From Prolixibacter sp. NT017 (GTDB lineage: Bacteria; Bacteroidota; Bacteroidia; Bacteroidales; Prolixibacteraceae): a DNA stretch of 64,000 nucleotides. The position numbers were made by a program, and so were the translations under genes. Under the pieces are notes generated by a model. The model worked only from the letters and a program-made list of their open reading frames with translations. It made no database searches and was not told the DNA's origin. Shown here one piece after another: positions 50,661 through 60,648 of the stretch (position 1 is its first letter; each line of letters starts with the position of its first letter). The stretch is taken from contig NZ_BLAV01000001.1 of NCBI RefSeq assembly GCF_009617875.1, positions 682,001 to 746,000 of the forward strand. Direction: 5' to 3'.

Positions 50661-52637
50661 TTACCAGTTATCGGTCCGGAAGGGCGAAGCCGGCAGATCT
50701 GCGCTGTTATACAGATTGACATCATCCGGATTGTCTGCCCACCCGTAACGAACAGCCACTGGGTTCTTCACTTCAGAACTAAAGACAACAACCGTGGTTG
50801 GATTGACTACAACCGCTTTTGCCCAGTGGAATTTCTTATCGGCACCGGCTACCGCAAAGCCCTTCAGATAGCCATATTTATCGCGAACCTTGAGTCCGTC
50901 GCCCACATGATTGAATGTGAGGAAAACTCTTGATTTATCGATATCCATGTGGTCATACATTGGTCCCGAATATACCAGGTCTTTGTTATAAGCGATTTTG
51001 AGTGCCGGCAACGAAAGTCGGTAACCGACGGATTGTTTGTTCTTAGGATGAATATTTCCTCCTTCACCTATATCAATAGCTACAGCCATTCCGGTATTGG
51101 GTAACGCCAGCGTTTTGGTTTGAGCTTCGCGCAAACGTGCCCAGTTGCTATCACCGGGTTGTTTAGCCGGAGCCATGTAATTCGCTAGTTGAACGAAAAG
51201 GAATGGAAAATCGCCTTCGTTCCAGTGCATGCGCCAGTCTTTGATCAGGTTCGGAAAAATACGCTGATACTGGGTAGGTCGGTCGGCGTTCGATTCTCCC
51301 TGATACCAGATAACTCCTTTTATTCCGTAGCCTATTATCGGACTGACCATTCCATTATACAACAACGTAGGATAGTCATTCGGTCCCAGAGATATCGCGT
51401 TGGTATCTATCTTACCAAACTTAAATTTCCAGTCGCCTGCCAGTGGAATGTTTTTGCCGTCAATCTGCAGGTTCAACTGGTTCGCGCTGCCATATATTCC
51501 ACCGCCGCCTCCGGTATCTTCTACCCGTACCGTGATGACATTTTTACCAGTTCTTAGCAATCCTTTCGGAATATCATAATGCCTGTTTTTGTCATATGCA
51601 TTCATGGTTTTGCCTACCGGGATTCCGTTTACCCAGGTTTGGTCCGAATCATCAATCTTCTGAAGGTTCAACTTCGCCGGTTTGCCGGCATCTTCGGGCG
51701 ATATCTCGACGGTTTTCCGGAACCAGGCAATGCCATCGATTGATTCATAGCCACGACTTTCCCATAATCCGGGGAGTTGCATCGACTTCCACGCCGAATC
51801 GTCGAAATCTGTTGCAGCCCAAATTGCTTTGCCGTCAACCAAACCTTTATCAACGGTGGGTAGATCGCCCAGTTTCGCTTTGATTACAGCTTCTTTGCTT
51901 TCCTTGTATTTTTTCAGATCTAATTTTTGCAATGCAGCCAGCATTGGAGCAAAATCAGAATCATTTGCCATCGTTTCGGGACTGGTCCATGATTCAGCTA
52001 CCGTTCCTCCCCATGATGAACAAATCATTCCAATAGGCACGCCCAGCTTTTTGTATAAATCGCGGGCAAAGAAATAACCAACTGCCGAAAAGTCTCCTAC
52101 GGTTGCTGACGAACACTCGAGCCATTCGCCATCATCCATGTCCTTTTGTGGCGTTTGGGCAATTTTTCGGGGAACAGTGAAAAGCCTTATTTCGGGATAG
52201 TTGTCTGCATCTGCCATTTCCTTTCGATAGTTATTGACTCCACGATAGCTTTGGTCGATGCTATCGACTGGGAACTCCATGTTGGACTGCCCCGAACATA
52301 CCCAGACTTCACCGATCATGATATTTTCGAAAACGATGGTGTTTTTCCCTTTTATTTTCATGGAGTAAGGACCTCCGGCATTCATTTCGGGCAGCTTTAG
52401 TTGCCATTTTCCGTTGTTGTCAGCCCTGGTTTTTACAGTATTCCCATCGATGGAAACAGTCACTTTTTCGTGAGGTGAGGCCCAGCCCCAAACGGGAACT
52501 TCCATGCCCTCCTGCAGCACCATTCCGCAGTTAAAAATACGGGGCATCGTTATTTCCGCTTTTCCCTGGAAAGAGAAAGACAAAACGACCAACATTACCA
52601 GTGTTATCCTGGTAAGATTGCTTGAAAAAATCTTCAT
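50661..52637 (-). CDS. Sialate O-acetylesterase-type SGNH esterase
   Basis: Secreted enzyme of 658 residues (signal peptide ends about residue 27, SFQGKA). The SASA/SIAE core has VWVCSGQSNMEFPVDS with the nucleophile serine, and MICSSWGGTVAESWTSPE. It is interrupted by a beta-galactosidase-like jelly-roll (about 270-400, DDSAWKSMQLPGLWESRGYE...ITVRVEDTGGGGGIYG) and resumes with GVIWYQGESNADRPTQY and the C-terminal IHPKNKQSVGYRLSL carrying the His. It removes O-acetyl groups from sialic acids or other acetylated glycans. Confidence 0.9.
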   Translation of the reverse strand: MKIFSSNLTRITLVMLVVLSFSFQGKAEITMPRIFNCGMVLQEGMEVPVWGWASPHEKVTVSIDGNTVKTRADNNGKWQLKLPEMNAGGPYSMKIKGKNTIVFENIMIGEVWVCSGQSNMEFPVDSIDQSYRGVNNYRKEMADADNYPEIRLFTVPRKIAQTPQKDMDDGEWLECSSATVGDFSAVGYFFARDLYKKLGVPIGMICSSWGGTVAESWTSPETMANDSDFAPMLAALQKLDLKKYKESKEAVIKAKLGDLPTVDKGLVDGKAIWAATDFDDSAWKSMQLPGLWESRGYESIDGIAWFRKTVEISPEDAGKPAKLNLQKIDDSDQTWVNGIPVGKTMNAYDKNRHYDIPKGLLRTGKNVITVRVEDTGGGGGIYGSANQLNLQIDGKNIPLAGDWKFKFGKIDTNAISLGPNDYPTLLYNGMVSPIIGYGIKGVIWYQGESNADRPTQYQRIFPNLIKDWRMHWNEGDFPFLFVQLANYMAPAKQPGDSNWARLREAQTKTLALPNTGMAVAIDIGEGGNIHPKNKQSVGYRLSLPALKIAYNKDLVYSGPMYDHMDIDKSRVFLTFNHVGDGLKVRDKYGYLKGFAVAGADKKFHWAKAVVVNPTTVVVFSSEVKNPVAVRYGWADNPDDVNLYNSADLPASPFRTDNW

Positions 52638-52677
52638 AACGTGTGTTTTTGTATAGTAGTTTGAATCGTATTCTGTT

Positions 52678-53463
52678 TTACAATGTGATGGTTCCTTCCA
52701 GGAATGTTTTAGCCTGCCCGGAAATTAAAACACGATCACCTGAAAGATGGCACCGAAGTTTGCCTCCTCGCTCACTAAGTTGTAGAGCATCAAATTCCAG
52801 CTGGTTCATTCGGTGTGCCCAGAATGGAGTTAGCGAGGTATGTGCTGAGCCGGTTACCGGATCTTCATTCACCCCAACGGCTGGGGCAAAAAAACGGGAA
52901 ACAAAATCGCTTTCATAGCCCGGAGCTGTTACGATGACGCCCCGCGCTTCGACGTTGGCCAGACGGAAAAAGTCCGGAGCCATTTCTTCAATGTCTTCCT
53001 GGGCGGGATAATATAGCAGGTAATCAGTTTTCCCTTTCCAGATTTCTTCTGGTTTTTTGCCCAATGCTTCAATCAATCCTTTGGGAGGAAGGGCCGGTTC
53101 CAGCTTATCAGCCGGAAAATTCAGCGTTAATAAGCCTTTGTCTTTTTTCACCTGCAATTCACCGCTTTTGCGGGTTTTGAATATGAGCGGATTCTTTGTA
53201 CTTCCCAAATGATGAAAAAGGACATGAGCGGTAGCCAATGTGGCGTGTCCACACAGGGCCACTTCCACTTTGGGTGTAAACCACCGGAGTTCGTAATCGT
53301 GGAGATTGCGCACAAAGAATGCTGTTTCGGATAAGTTGTTCTCCATGGCAATATTCTGAAGGACTTCGTCTTCGGGCCATTCTTCCAGCGGACAAACAGC
53401 AGCCGGATTTCCTTCAAATAGCTCGGAAGCAAAGGCGTCGACCTGAAAAACCTGTATTTTCAT
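52678..53463 (-). CDS. PhzF-family isomerase-like protein
   Basis: Protein of 261 residues with the two-lobed PhzF fold. QVDAFASELFEGNPAAVCPL opens the first lobe, NLSETAFFV carries the catalytic Glu, and LRWFTPKVEVALCGHATLATAHVL is the most conserved block. In the second lobe, SRFFAPAVGVNEDPVTGSAHTSLTPFW is the mirror motif. The substrate is unknown; the phenazine role applies only to PhzF itself. Confidence 0.92.
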   Translation of the reverse strand: MKIQVFQVDAFASELFEGNPAAVCPLEEWPEDEVLQNIAMENNLSETAFFVRNLHDYELRWFTPKVEVALCGHATLATAHVLFHHLGSTKNPLIFKTRKSGELQVKKDKGLLTLNFPADKLEPALPPKGLIEALGKKPEEIWKGKTDYLLYYPAQEDIEEMAPDFFRLANVEARGVIVTAPGYESDFVSRFFAPAVGVNEDPVTGSAHTSLTPFWAHRMNQLEFDALQLSERGGKLRCHLSGDRVLISGQAKTFLEGTITL

Positions 53464-53633
53464 GTGTTCGTTTTTAACGATTTTGTATTTAACCTTAACA
53501 GGAATGAAGGTTAGCGATCGGTCATCAGTTTGGCGGTTTTACTTTTGGAAATGAAAGGCATTTTGTTCCTAAGTCCGCCGAAAATCAAAGATAGCAACTT
53601 TTGTTTTCGTTCGGATCTTTTCAATCTGTAGTT

Positions 53634-54753
53634 CTAACTCCAAACACCAGGAACCGGCGTGCGACAAAATTGGCATTTTCCCTCTGTCAGATTGTTTTGC
53701 ATAATGCGGAAACCCTTTCGCTCAATGACTATCTGATGGCATTTGGGACAAAGCGTATTCGATGCATCACTTCCCGGCAGGTTCCCAATGTACACGAATT
53801 TCATTCCTTCCTGGATCGCGATATTTCGAGCTTTGGTAAGTGTTTCGGCCGGAGTCGCCGGCAGCTGCTGTAGTTTGTATTGCGGAAAGAACCGGCTGAA
53901 ATGTATCGGTGTTCCGTCGAAGCCGTTTTTCGTCAGCCAGCCGCACATCTCTTTTATCATGTCCATATCATCGGTCCAGCCGGGAATAACCAGGTTGGTA
54001 ATTTCGAGCCAAACACCTTCCTCTTTTAGTATTTTTCAGGGTTCGAAGGACAGGTTCCAGCGAACCGGTGTTCAGCCTGACATAAATATCATCGTCAAAT
54101 GATTTTAAATCGATATTGGCCGCATCGATTACTTTGGAAAGTTTGCGGAGCGGTTCTTCATTGACGTACCCGTTGGAAACGAGGATATTTTTGATGCCTT
54201 CCTGGTGCGCCCTTTCAGATGAATCATAAGTGTATTCATAAAACACAAGCGGTTCGGCATAGGTATAGGCGATCGATTGACAGTTATTCCCAATGGACGA
54301 AGCAACTACTTGTTCCGGAAAGAGTTCCTGATTCCGGGTTTCGGCCGGAGTTGCCTGCGAAATTTGCCAGTTCTGGCAGTTTAGGCAAACCAGGTTACAC
54401 CCAGCCGTGGCAATGGAAAAGGAACGACTTCCCGGCAGGAAATGATACAGGGGTTTCTTCTCGACCGGATCGATGTGAATAGCGCACGGGTTTCCGTAAG
54501 CTGTTGTATATAATTTATTATCGCGGTTGATTCGCGTCCGGCAGTCACCGGTGTCGTTGAGGCTGATGTTGCACTCATTCGGACACAGTGTGCACTTTAC
54601 TCCGCGACCGGTTACTTTGTAATAACGTGCTTCACGCTGGTATTTTGGGGGAACGGAGTCATTTGCTGCCAACGTCGGTATAAAGGCCATTCCCAACGTT
54701 CCCATCAATCCGGTTTTGATACATGTTCGTCTCGATATCGAAGGTGCTTTCAT
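53634..54753 (-). pseudogene. amrS: AmmeMemoRadiSam radical SAM enzyme AmrS, frameshifted
   Basis: The radical SAM partner of the MEMO/AMMECR1 protein encoded at 57237. The N-terminal frame (54753 to about 54037) begins MKAPSISRRTCIKTG with a twin-arginine-like signal and has a Cys cluster CTLCPNECN (54-61). The CxxxCxxC motif is TAGCNLVCLNCQNWQ (Cys119, 123, 126). The frame is then lost. Removing one T from the run of five at 54032-54036 restores LKILKEEGVWLEITNLVIPG, which continues in frame with the 110-residue remainder (DMDMIKEMCGWLTKNG...HFSRFFPQYKL to the stop at 53634, with CPKCHQ and CQFCRTP). A homopolymer indel is either real inactivation or a sequencing error. Confidence 0.85.
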
Positions 54754-54780
54754 GACGAAAATTTTTTGCGTTTGCGTTTT

Positions 54781-57234
54781 TCAGGTTGAAACCGAAGAAG
54801 TTCTGTGTTTCGACACAAAGGTCAGGAGGAGATGCATCATTAAAAGTACGATGAGTGTCAGGTTAATTCCAAGCAACGGAACCAAAAACACCGATACTAA
54901 CATGGCGCCTCCGGCCGAGCCGTACAGATCAGCTTTGTACACCATCGCCGGAGCTTCCGTTTTGGGTTGGTATTGCCTGGAAATTAGTTGAAACATTCGT
55001 CCGGTTAGCCATCCGGTGAGAGCAATCAGCAGCAGTTCCGAGGCAATATAAATGACCGTTCTTCCGGGAGAAAGCCATCCGGCAATGGCCCACTGCAATA
55101 TCAGCAAGACCATAAACCAGATGTGCTGCCGGTAAATCCGGTCATTACTTTTTGGTCCTTCAGCTATTTTCCAACGCGCTCCCAGCGTGAGTCCGGCCAT
55201 GAAAAGGGTGAAAATAACTCCAATCAGGTAATAGGAATATCCGAATGCCGACTGAATCAGTATAAGCGGAATAATCTCCATCGTGGACGCTGTAAAGCCG
55301 GCAGCGAACATGCTTCGGGAAATGCCTCGTGTGAAACTTATCAGGAAGATGAAAATGACAAAGAGTATGGTCCCGAAAAGAATGTAGGAAAGGCCGTGCT
55401 TTTTCAGCCAGAAACCGGTAAAATAACTCACTGCGATGGGATGATTGGCCCAGACCATTGGTGCTCCGTTTGTCATCATCTCCGCATATTCGTGGCTTCG
55501 GGTAACCAATTCTGACTCATCGACAAAATAAGCGATGTAATTGGTCATGATGCCCAAATCATTGACCCGGGTTAAAATGTTGGCGTGTAATTTACCGTTT
55601 GAAACCAGCAAAATATCCCGGTTTCCCGGAAGGATAAGCCAATGTTTGAAATAAGGTTGGATAGTTGCTACAACGGATTGATAGAGACGAACCGTGGTTG
55701 GATCTAGGTAATTGGCGGTTGACAACAAAGGGATGGCAACGACTCCGCTATCGGAGAGTTTTTTCCGGATGCTTCGGAAGAATTCTTTGCTATAGAACCG
55801 GCTGGCCGAAGGTGTTTCCGGAGGCGGAATGTTTAAGAGTACACCGTCATATTGAGCGGGATGTTGAGCAATCCAGCGCTGAAAATCGGTCCGGTGGATG
55901 TGAATGAGGGAATCATTTGGAATGGCATGACTCTGCTGCTCCAGTTCCAGTAACTTGCCATTCACTTCGAAGTAGTCGATCCGGTTGGGGTGGTATTTCA
56001 GGCATTCTGTCAGAACCCCTGTTAACGCTCCGGAAACTACGGCTATTTGATTGACGTGTGCAAGCTGGGATAAGGCATAATGAACCGGTTCCTCAGCTGC
56101 CGAAGGACTTCCCTGGGAGTAAAGAAGTCGGCTGTTTTCGAATACATTGGATTGACTTTCCGCTTTCGTAATTACCAGTTCACCGGAGATGCTTTGAATA
56201 ATGCTTTGAATTTGCTGTCCCGGGAAAAGGGAGGCTCTTGTTGATTTCTCCGGAGGAAAAATGGCCAGGAAGACTAGAAGTATTGTAATGGCTGAGGTTG
56301 TGTAAAGAGGAATTTCTTTCATCCTTCTTCGAAGGAAGAGTAATAATGCCAGGCTGATAATTCCGGTGAGCGCCACGGTTTGAATAGGCGAGATGAGAAA
56401 TACCCATACAAAACTGAACAACATACCAGCAAGCAAACTCCCTGCCGATTCCCACGAGTAAATCAGACCGGTGGTTTCGCCCGGCCGATGCTGGCTTAAA
56501 ACCGGAAATACCAATCCGCCGGTGAGACAAAGTGGAGCTAGCGTAAACAGGGCAAAGAAAGCAAAGCTTAATGGACCGGTTTCTGTTCCCGTTTCGAAAA
56601 GCCAGCCATGTGTTATCCGGATGATGAGAATGCTGATGGAGGGAAGTACTGTCAACATGAGGAGCATCCGGATTATCTTGGTAACTGAAAAAGCTTTGTC
56701 CCGGGCCAGTTGTGTCCCAACTCCGGTAAGAATTAACCAAAGGGAAAGCAAAATGCCGACATACAAGGCATTACCTCCGAAGATAGCCAGGTAGTCACGG
56801 AACAGAACCAGTTGTCCCGTAAGGGTGACAAATCCCAAAATAAAAGGAAAAAGTAAAGGAGTCTTCCGGATGTCAACTTGTTTCTCTTCTGATGTTTCTG
56901 TAGACTTTGGTTCCGTTTCTTTTCCAAACAAGCGTTTAAAGTAGTTGAGGTGCCAGAAAATATGTAGCAGGCCAATAATGCTCATCGCAATCCCAAAGTC
57001 AACATGCACCGGTAAGGCTTCGTCGAGAAAGGCAAACTTCAGATTGTAATTGGCTTTCAGTGCCAGCAACAGTCCCAGAACGATTGTGAAGAGGAAGGTA
57101 ATTAGCAGCAGCGTGTTCCAAATTTGCCGGTGAACGTTACGGGAAATCCATTTCTGACGGCTCAATATCCAGGTAATAAAATAGGCAAGCAGGGTACCTG
57201 ACAAAATGGGTATGATGCTGTAGGGCGTATTCAT
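54781..57234 (-). CDS. Polytopic membrane protein with degenerate spermidine-synthase domain
   Basis: Protein of 817 residues. About ten TM helices (residues 5-320, including a two-to-three-helix N-terminal block and an MFS-like set) precede a soluble domain (about 335-560) of spermidine-synthase type, and six to seven more TM helices follow (570-800). In the soluble domain the SAM-binding GGGDG motif is replaced (IAVVSGALTGVLTECLKYHP) and the following VEID block is FEVN, so aminopropyl transfer is doubtful. The gene lies exactly between amrS (27 bp) and the MEMO-AMMECR1 gene (2 bp), suggesting that it is a membrane partner of that system. Confidence 0.8.
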   Translation of the reverse strand: MNTPYSIIPILSGTLLAYFITWILSRQKWISRNVHRQIWNTLLLITFLFTIVLGLLLALKANYNLKFAFLDEALPVHVDFGIAMSIIGLLHIFWHLNYFKRLFGKETEPKSTETSEEKQVDIRKTPLLFPFILGFVTLTGQLVLFRDYLAIFGGNALYVGILLSLWLILTGVGTQLARDKAFSVTKIIRMLLMLTVLPSISILIIRITHGWLFETGTETGPLSFAFFALFTLAPLCLTGGLVFPVLSQHRPGETTGLIYSWESAGSLLAGMLFSFVWVFLISPIQTVALTGIISLALLLFLRRRMKEIPLYTTSAITILLVFLAIFPPEKSTRASLFPGQQIQSIIQSISGELVITKAESQSNVFENSRLLYSQGSPSAAEEPVHYALSQLAHVNQIAVVSGALTGVLTECLKYHPNRIDYFEVNGKLLELEQQSHAIPNDSLIHIHRTDFQRWIAQHPAQYDGVLLNIPPPETPSASRFYSKEFFRSIRKKLSDSGVVAIPLLSTANYLDPTTVRLYQSVVATIQPYFKHWLILPGNRDILLVSNGKLHANILTRVNDLGIMTNYIAYFVDESELVTRSHEYAEMMTNGAPMVWANHPIAVSYFTGFWLKKHGLSYILFGTILFVIFIFLISFTRGISRSMFAAGFTASTMEIIPLILIQSAFGYSYYLIGVIFTLFMAGLTLGARWKIAEGPKSNDRIYRQHIWFMVLLILQWAIAGWLSPGRTVIYIASELLLIALTGWLTGRMFQLISRQYQPKTEAPAMVYKADLYGSAGGAMLVSVFLVPLLGINLTLIVLLMMHLLLTFVSKHRTSSVST

Positions 57235-57236
57235 GT

Positions 57237-58706
57237 TTATTTTTCATGAAAAACAATGGCTTCGTAGGTGTATAGTTCAGCGTCTTTCCAGCCGTTCCAC
57301 CCGATGCCGGCTTTGTCTCGGGAGCAATGGCCAAGCATTTTTTCCCGGTCCCAGCCGGTTTGCTCGGCTACCTGTGGCAAGTAGGTTCCGCTACGGTTTC
57401 CTTTTTTGATGTAGATTCCCTGTTTCCCGGGCGTGAATTCCTCGGCATTTTTGATTTTGTGCAGCGGAGTCAAAACAGAAATCTCGATTTCAATGGATTT
57501 CATTTCGGGTAACTGAACAGGCTGAAAACGGTTGTCTTTTGTGGCGGCGGCAATCGCCATATTCCGGACGACTTCCACCAACGGAATCGACGGATTGAAT
57601 TGCCCGATGCAACCGCGCAGTTTTCCATCTTCTGTTAATGTCACAAAGGCACCGCAATGTTGCTGAAGGTCTTCAGGATAACCTGGGGCAATTTTCTGAA
57701 CCGTGCCGGTTTTTAAATACGTTTCAATGCTACTTCTGGCCAGTTTGAGTAAATAGCTTTTGTCATTTTCGGTTAGATGAAATGTCTGCTCTTTGTTTCT
57801 TGTTACCGAAATAGCGTAGTACCCAACGACTCTGCTGGGATCGCCCGCCGAACTGGCGGCGGAGTTTTGATAGGTAATTTGATGGTAATGATAGTCCGGT
57901 TTTCCCGAGACCATCTCCATGAGAGTGAGTACGCCACTTTCGCCGCAGAGGCGGGTCAACACATTTTCCGGCGGATTGGGAGCTGTTTTCTGACATACCT
58001 TTTGTAATTGTTCCGGTTTCCCGGAAAGAATCGCATCAGCCGTTTCTTTATCCACCTTTTGTGCAGTCGCATTCGTCGGATAATGTGAAAAATCGGTGCT
58101 AATAATGAACAGGTTGTCGCCGGTGAAGTAGGGCAAAAGTGCTTCTGCCAGTTTTCGAGTCGTTGCTGGATTGGAATCTCCGGTTAGTATGGGAACGATG
58201 CGAAATCCTTTTTTCAAATGATATTGCAGAAAAGGTAACTGAACTTCAATGGAATGTTCGCTCTGGTGTGCTTTGGGAACAAAATGGATGAAGCTGTTCT
58301 CTGCTATTAGCTTTTCGGCTAATGTCTCGTTCACCGGAATTTTCCCCAACGGAGTTATATAATTTCCATGAGGATAAATGGAAACTCCACTGAAACGAAT
58401 CCGATGTGATACGCCAATGACAAACACATTCTTGTATGCTTTTCCGGCAGGAATTTGAGCATATCCGGTGGCGGCTACTTTTCCTGAAAAGATATAACCG
58501 GCATGGGGAACAATCAGTGCGGCAATTGACGAATCTGTTTGGGTACTCGTATTTTGAAAGAGTTGACTCAGCTCTTTTTTAAGCGTACCTGCATTTCCCG
58601 GATAGAAGGAACCGGCTACGGCAGGCTGCCTGTCTTGTGCTAGCAGCTGTCCCGGGAATAGCAGCAGCAAAACCACGATGACCCGAAACGGAATGTGTGT
58701 TCTCAT
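57237..58706 (-). CDS. Secreted MEMO-AMMECR1 fusion (AmmeMemoRadiSam proteins B and A)
   Basis: Protein of 489 residues with a signal peptide (VIVVLLLLFPGQLLAQ). Residues about 26-300 are a MEMO domain (QPAVAGSFYPGNAGTLKKEL, LIVPHAGYIFSGKVAATGY, VIGVSHRIRFSGVSIYP, HSIEVQLPFLQYHLKK, FIISTDFSHYPTNATAQ). Residues about 310-489 are an AMMECR1 domain (GAFVTLTEDGKLRGCIGQF, EIEISVLTPLHKI, GTYLPQVAEQTGWDREKML). The MEMO domain is related to extradiol dioxygenases. It is the first gene of the cluster. Export of both domains fits the Tat-like signal of AmrS. The biochemical role of the system is not settled. Confidence 0.93.
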   Translation of the reverse strand: MRTHIPFRVIVVLLLLFPGQLLAQDRQPAVAGSFYPGNAGTLKKELSQLFQNTSTQTDSSIAALIVPHAGYIFSGKVAATGYAQIPAGKAYKNVFVIGVSHRIRFSGVSIYPHGNYITPLGKIPVNETLAEKLIAENSFIHFVPKAHQSEHSIEVQLPFLQYHLKKGFRIVPILTGDSNPATTRKLAEALLPYFTGDNLFIISTDFSHYPTNATAQKVDKETADAILSGKPEQLQKVCQKTAPNPPENVLTRLCGESGVLTLMEMVSGKPDYHYHQITYQNSAASSAGDPSRVVGYYAISVTRNKEQTFHLTENDKSYLLKLARSSIETYLKTGTVQKIAPGYPEDLQQHCGAFVTLTEDGKLRGCIGQFNPSIPLVEVVRNMAIAAATKDNRFQPVQLPEMKSIEIEISVLTPLHKIKNAEEFTPGKQGIYIKKGNRSGTYLPQVAEQTGWDREKMLGHCSRDKAGIGWNGWKDAELYTYEAIVFHEK

Positions 58707-58919
58707 GGCTCAGGTATTATTGGTTTACCTTTAAAATTAAGAAATAGCTTGACTCATCCATCAAGAATTGTCGGAGATTATTGGTTGTGAAGTCTCTGTA
58801 TAGTGTTGATTATAATAAGTATAAATAGTGTCGAGATAAAATCCCATATCGGTACGGAATTGCCGGATGAATGGCATTCTATTCTGAAAATGACTATTTT
58901 CGGGAAAAACTGGCGAGCT

Positions 58920-59696
58920 ATGAGACCGTATATTCTTGCTGAAACCAATTGGAAAACCGTTCGTGAAATTGATTATGAACTGGCTATTCTTCCCTGGGGA
59001 GCCACCGAGGCTCACAATCTCCACTTACCCTATGCCACCGATGTTTTTGAATCGGAATATTTTGCCTGGGAATCGGCAAAAATCGCATGGGAAAAAGGAG
59101 CGAAGGTGATTGTTTTGCCGGCTATTGCCTATGGTGTGAATACCGGACAGCCAGATGTGAAACTTGATATGAACCTGAATCCCTCGACGCAGTTGGCGAT
59201 TCTCGACGATTTGATTACTGTGCTGAATCGTCAGGGAATAAAGAAGCTGGTGATTCTGAATTCGCATGGTGGGAACGACTTTAAAATGCACATCCGGGAA
59301 TTGAATCTTCGTTTTCCGCAAATGTTACTGTCGCAGTGCCATTGGTTCAAAATGCCCGGAATAGAGGACTTTTTTGAAGATGTCGGTGAACACGCCGGTG
59401 AGATGGAAACCAGCCTGATGCAATTGTTTCGACCCGATTTGGTGCGCTCGCTGGAAGATGCTGGCGAAGGTAAAGCGAAAGTTCCCCGCATTCCGGCTTT
59501 ACGCGAAGGTTGGGCCTGGTCCGAACGCAAGTGGACACAGGTTACGACCGACACGGGAATTGGAAATCCCAAAGAGGCTACAAGGGAGAAAGGCGAACGC
59601 TTTTTCCGACATGTTTCCGAAAAGGTTGGTACCTTTTTTTACGATATGGCTACAACAACTCCGGAAGATATGTACATCGACCCGGATCAGCTCTGA
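58920..59696 (+). CDS. Creatininase-family amidohydrolase
   Basis: Metal-dependent hydrolase of 258 residues. The AILPWGATEAHNLHLPYATD block carries the metal-binding Glu, His and Asp. VIVLPAIAYGVN, LVILNSHGGNDF and EDVGEHAGEMETSLM (second metal Glu) follow. The family includes creatininase and mycofactocin/riboflavin-pathway homologues; the substrate here is unknown. The start at 58920 gives the usual N-terminus; the frame is open upstream but does not look coding. Divergent from the MEMO-AMMECR1 gene. Confidence 0.88.
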   Translation: MRPYILAETNWKTVREIDYELAILPWGATEAHNLHLPYATDVFESEYFAWESAKIAWEKGAKVIVLPAIAYGVNTGQPDVKLDMNLNPSTQLAILDDLITVLNRQGIKKLVILNSHGGNDFKMHIRELNLRFPQMLLSQCHWFKMPGIEDFFEDVGEHAGEMETSLMQLFRPDLVRSLEDAGEGKAKVPRIPALREGWAWSERKWTQVTTDTGIGNPKEATREKGERFFRHVSEKVGTFFYDMATTTPEDMYIDPDQL

Positions 59697-59707
59697 TATT
59701 CAGGAGA

Positions 59708-60055
59708 TCAGAATGTGAGTACTTTCCAGCCGTCTTTCAGGTAACTGGTCAGTGGTACGCCCATCGGACGCACGTCTATGCCCAATTGCCGGAGCTGATC
59801 GGTGATGCCGTACATGCTGGCACAGGTTGCGCATGCTTCAACGGTGAGTCCGTTATTCAGCATGTCCCTAATTTGTTTCTGCAAACTTTCATTTTCGGTC
59901 AGCAGCTTGGCCGATGGACCCCATACGATTAACCGCACTTCCTGAAACCAATGTTGAAGATGCGCGTTGTGGGTGTACATGAGGCAAACCTTTTCGGCAA
60001 CATCCGGATCGCCACTTGCCCAAATAACTGCTAAGTGATCGTCATGATCTTTCAT
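59708..60055 (-). CDS. DsrE-family protein
   Basis: Protein of 115 residues with the DsrE/DsrF fold: AVIWASGDPDVAEKVCLMYTHNA, VRLIVWGPSAKLL, LNNGLTVEACATCASMYGI. The CATC pair near residue 76 is in the position of the active cysteine of sulfur-relay relatives. No dsr or tus genes are nearby, so the role is open. Convergent with the creatininase gene, 11 bp between the stops. Confidence 0.8.
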   Translation of the reverse strand: MKDHDDHLAVIWASGDPDVAEKVCLMYTHNAHLQHWFQEVRLIVWGPSAKLLTENESLQKQIRDMLNNGLTVEACATCASMYGITDQLRQLGIDVRPMGVPLTSYLKDGWKVLTF

Positions 60056-60618
60056 ATCTCAGGTATTTTGTGATTCTACAAGTGAGTAATTTAACGTGCA
60101 ATTGCTCTGATTCCTTAAATTTACAATAAAGCTACCACGGCGAAAAGAATTTCCTGTTTAATAATGTGAAGAGATGTTACCATTGGTTTCGTACGCGGAG
60201 CGAAGGTATTATGCGTCTTTCTTTGGAATGATATCAGCGGCGCCGGAAACCTGTGATTATTTCATTCGTTCGCGAAAATGATGTTTTTGCACTGCAGGAC
60301 TATGAATTGAGCTTTACAAATGAGAGAAAACGAAAACTGGAGTGCCTTAAAATAGCCCCAAACGTTACTTTATATAATTCTTTCTGGGGTATCTTGCTAA
60401 GAAGTTAATCAAGTAATGTTTATTATTAAGAATTATTCTTAAAAGCGAGGTGCGACCTAAACCATGGTGCTTGCCTGTTGTTTACTAAAGTGAAAATGTT
60501 GCGGGAAAATGGTCATGATATCCCGGAAACAATTTTCGTTAAAAAGCATTTATCAAAATTCTATCAGGTGTTGATTTGGTTGATGATTAAAGTTGCTTGA
60601 TAAATGCCTTTAACACGG
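60056..60618. other. Gene-free stretch with open frames too weak to call
   Basis: Contains a 51-codon frame from GTG 60253 to 60408 and a 34-codon frame from ATG 60497 to 60600 (MLRENGHDIPETIFVKKHLS...), both on plus and both without a recognisable family. The second ends 18 bp before a strong plus-oriented terminator. They could be a decayed gene or a small transcript. Confidence 0.3.
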
Positions 60619-60648
60619 AGAGGATGTCCTGAAAAGGACATCCTCTCT
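60619..60648 (+). terminator. Strong terminator with plus-strand T-tail
   Basis: GAGAGGATGTCC pairs with GGACATCCTCTC (12 bp, loop TGAAAA), followed by TTTTTGTTTTTG on plus. No accepted plus-strand gene precedes it; it may also serve the GH97 gene, which ends 33 bp away on the other strand. Confidence 0.75.

Noticed and set aside
54032..54036. Programmed frameshifting in amrS
   Set aside because: A five-base homopolymer without a downstream stimulatory structure or conserved slippery heptamer; mutation or sequencing error is simpler.
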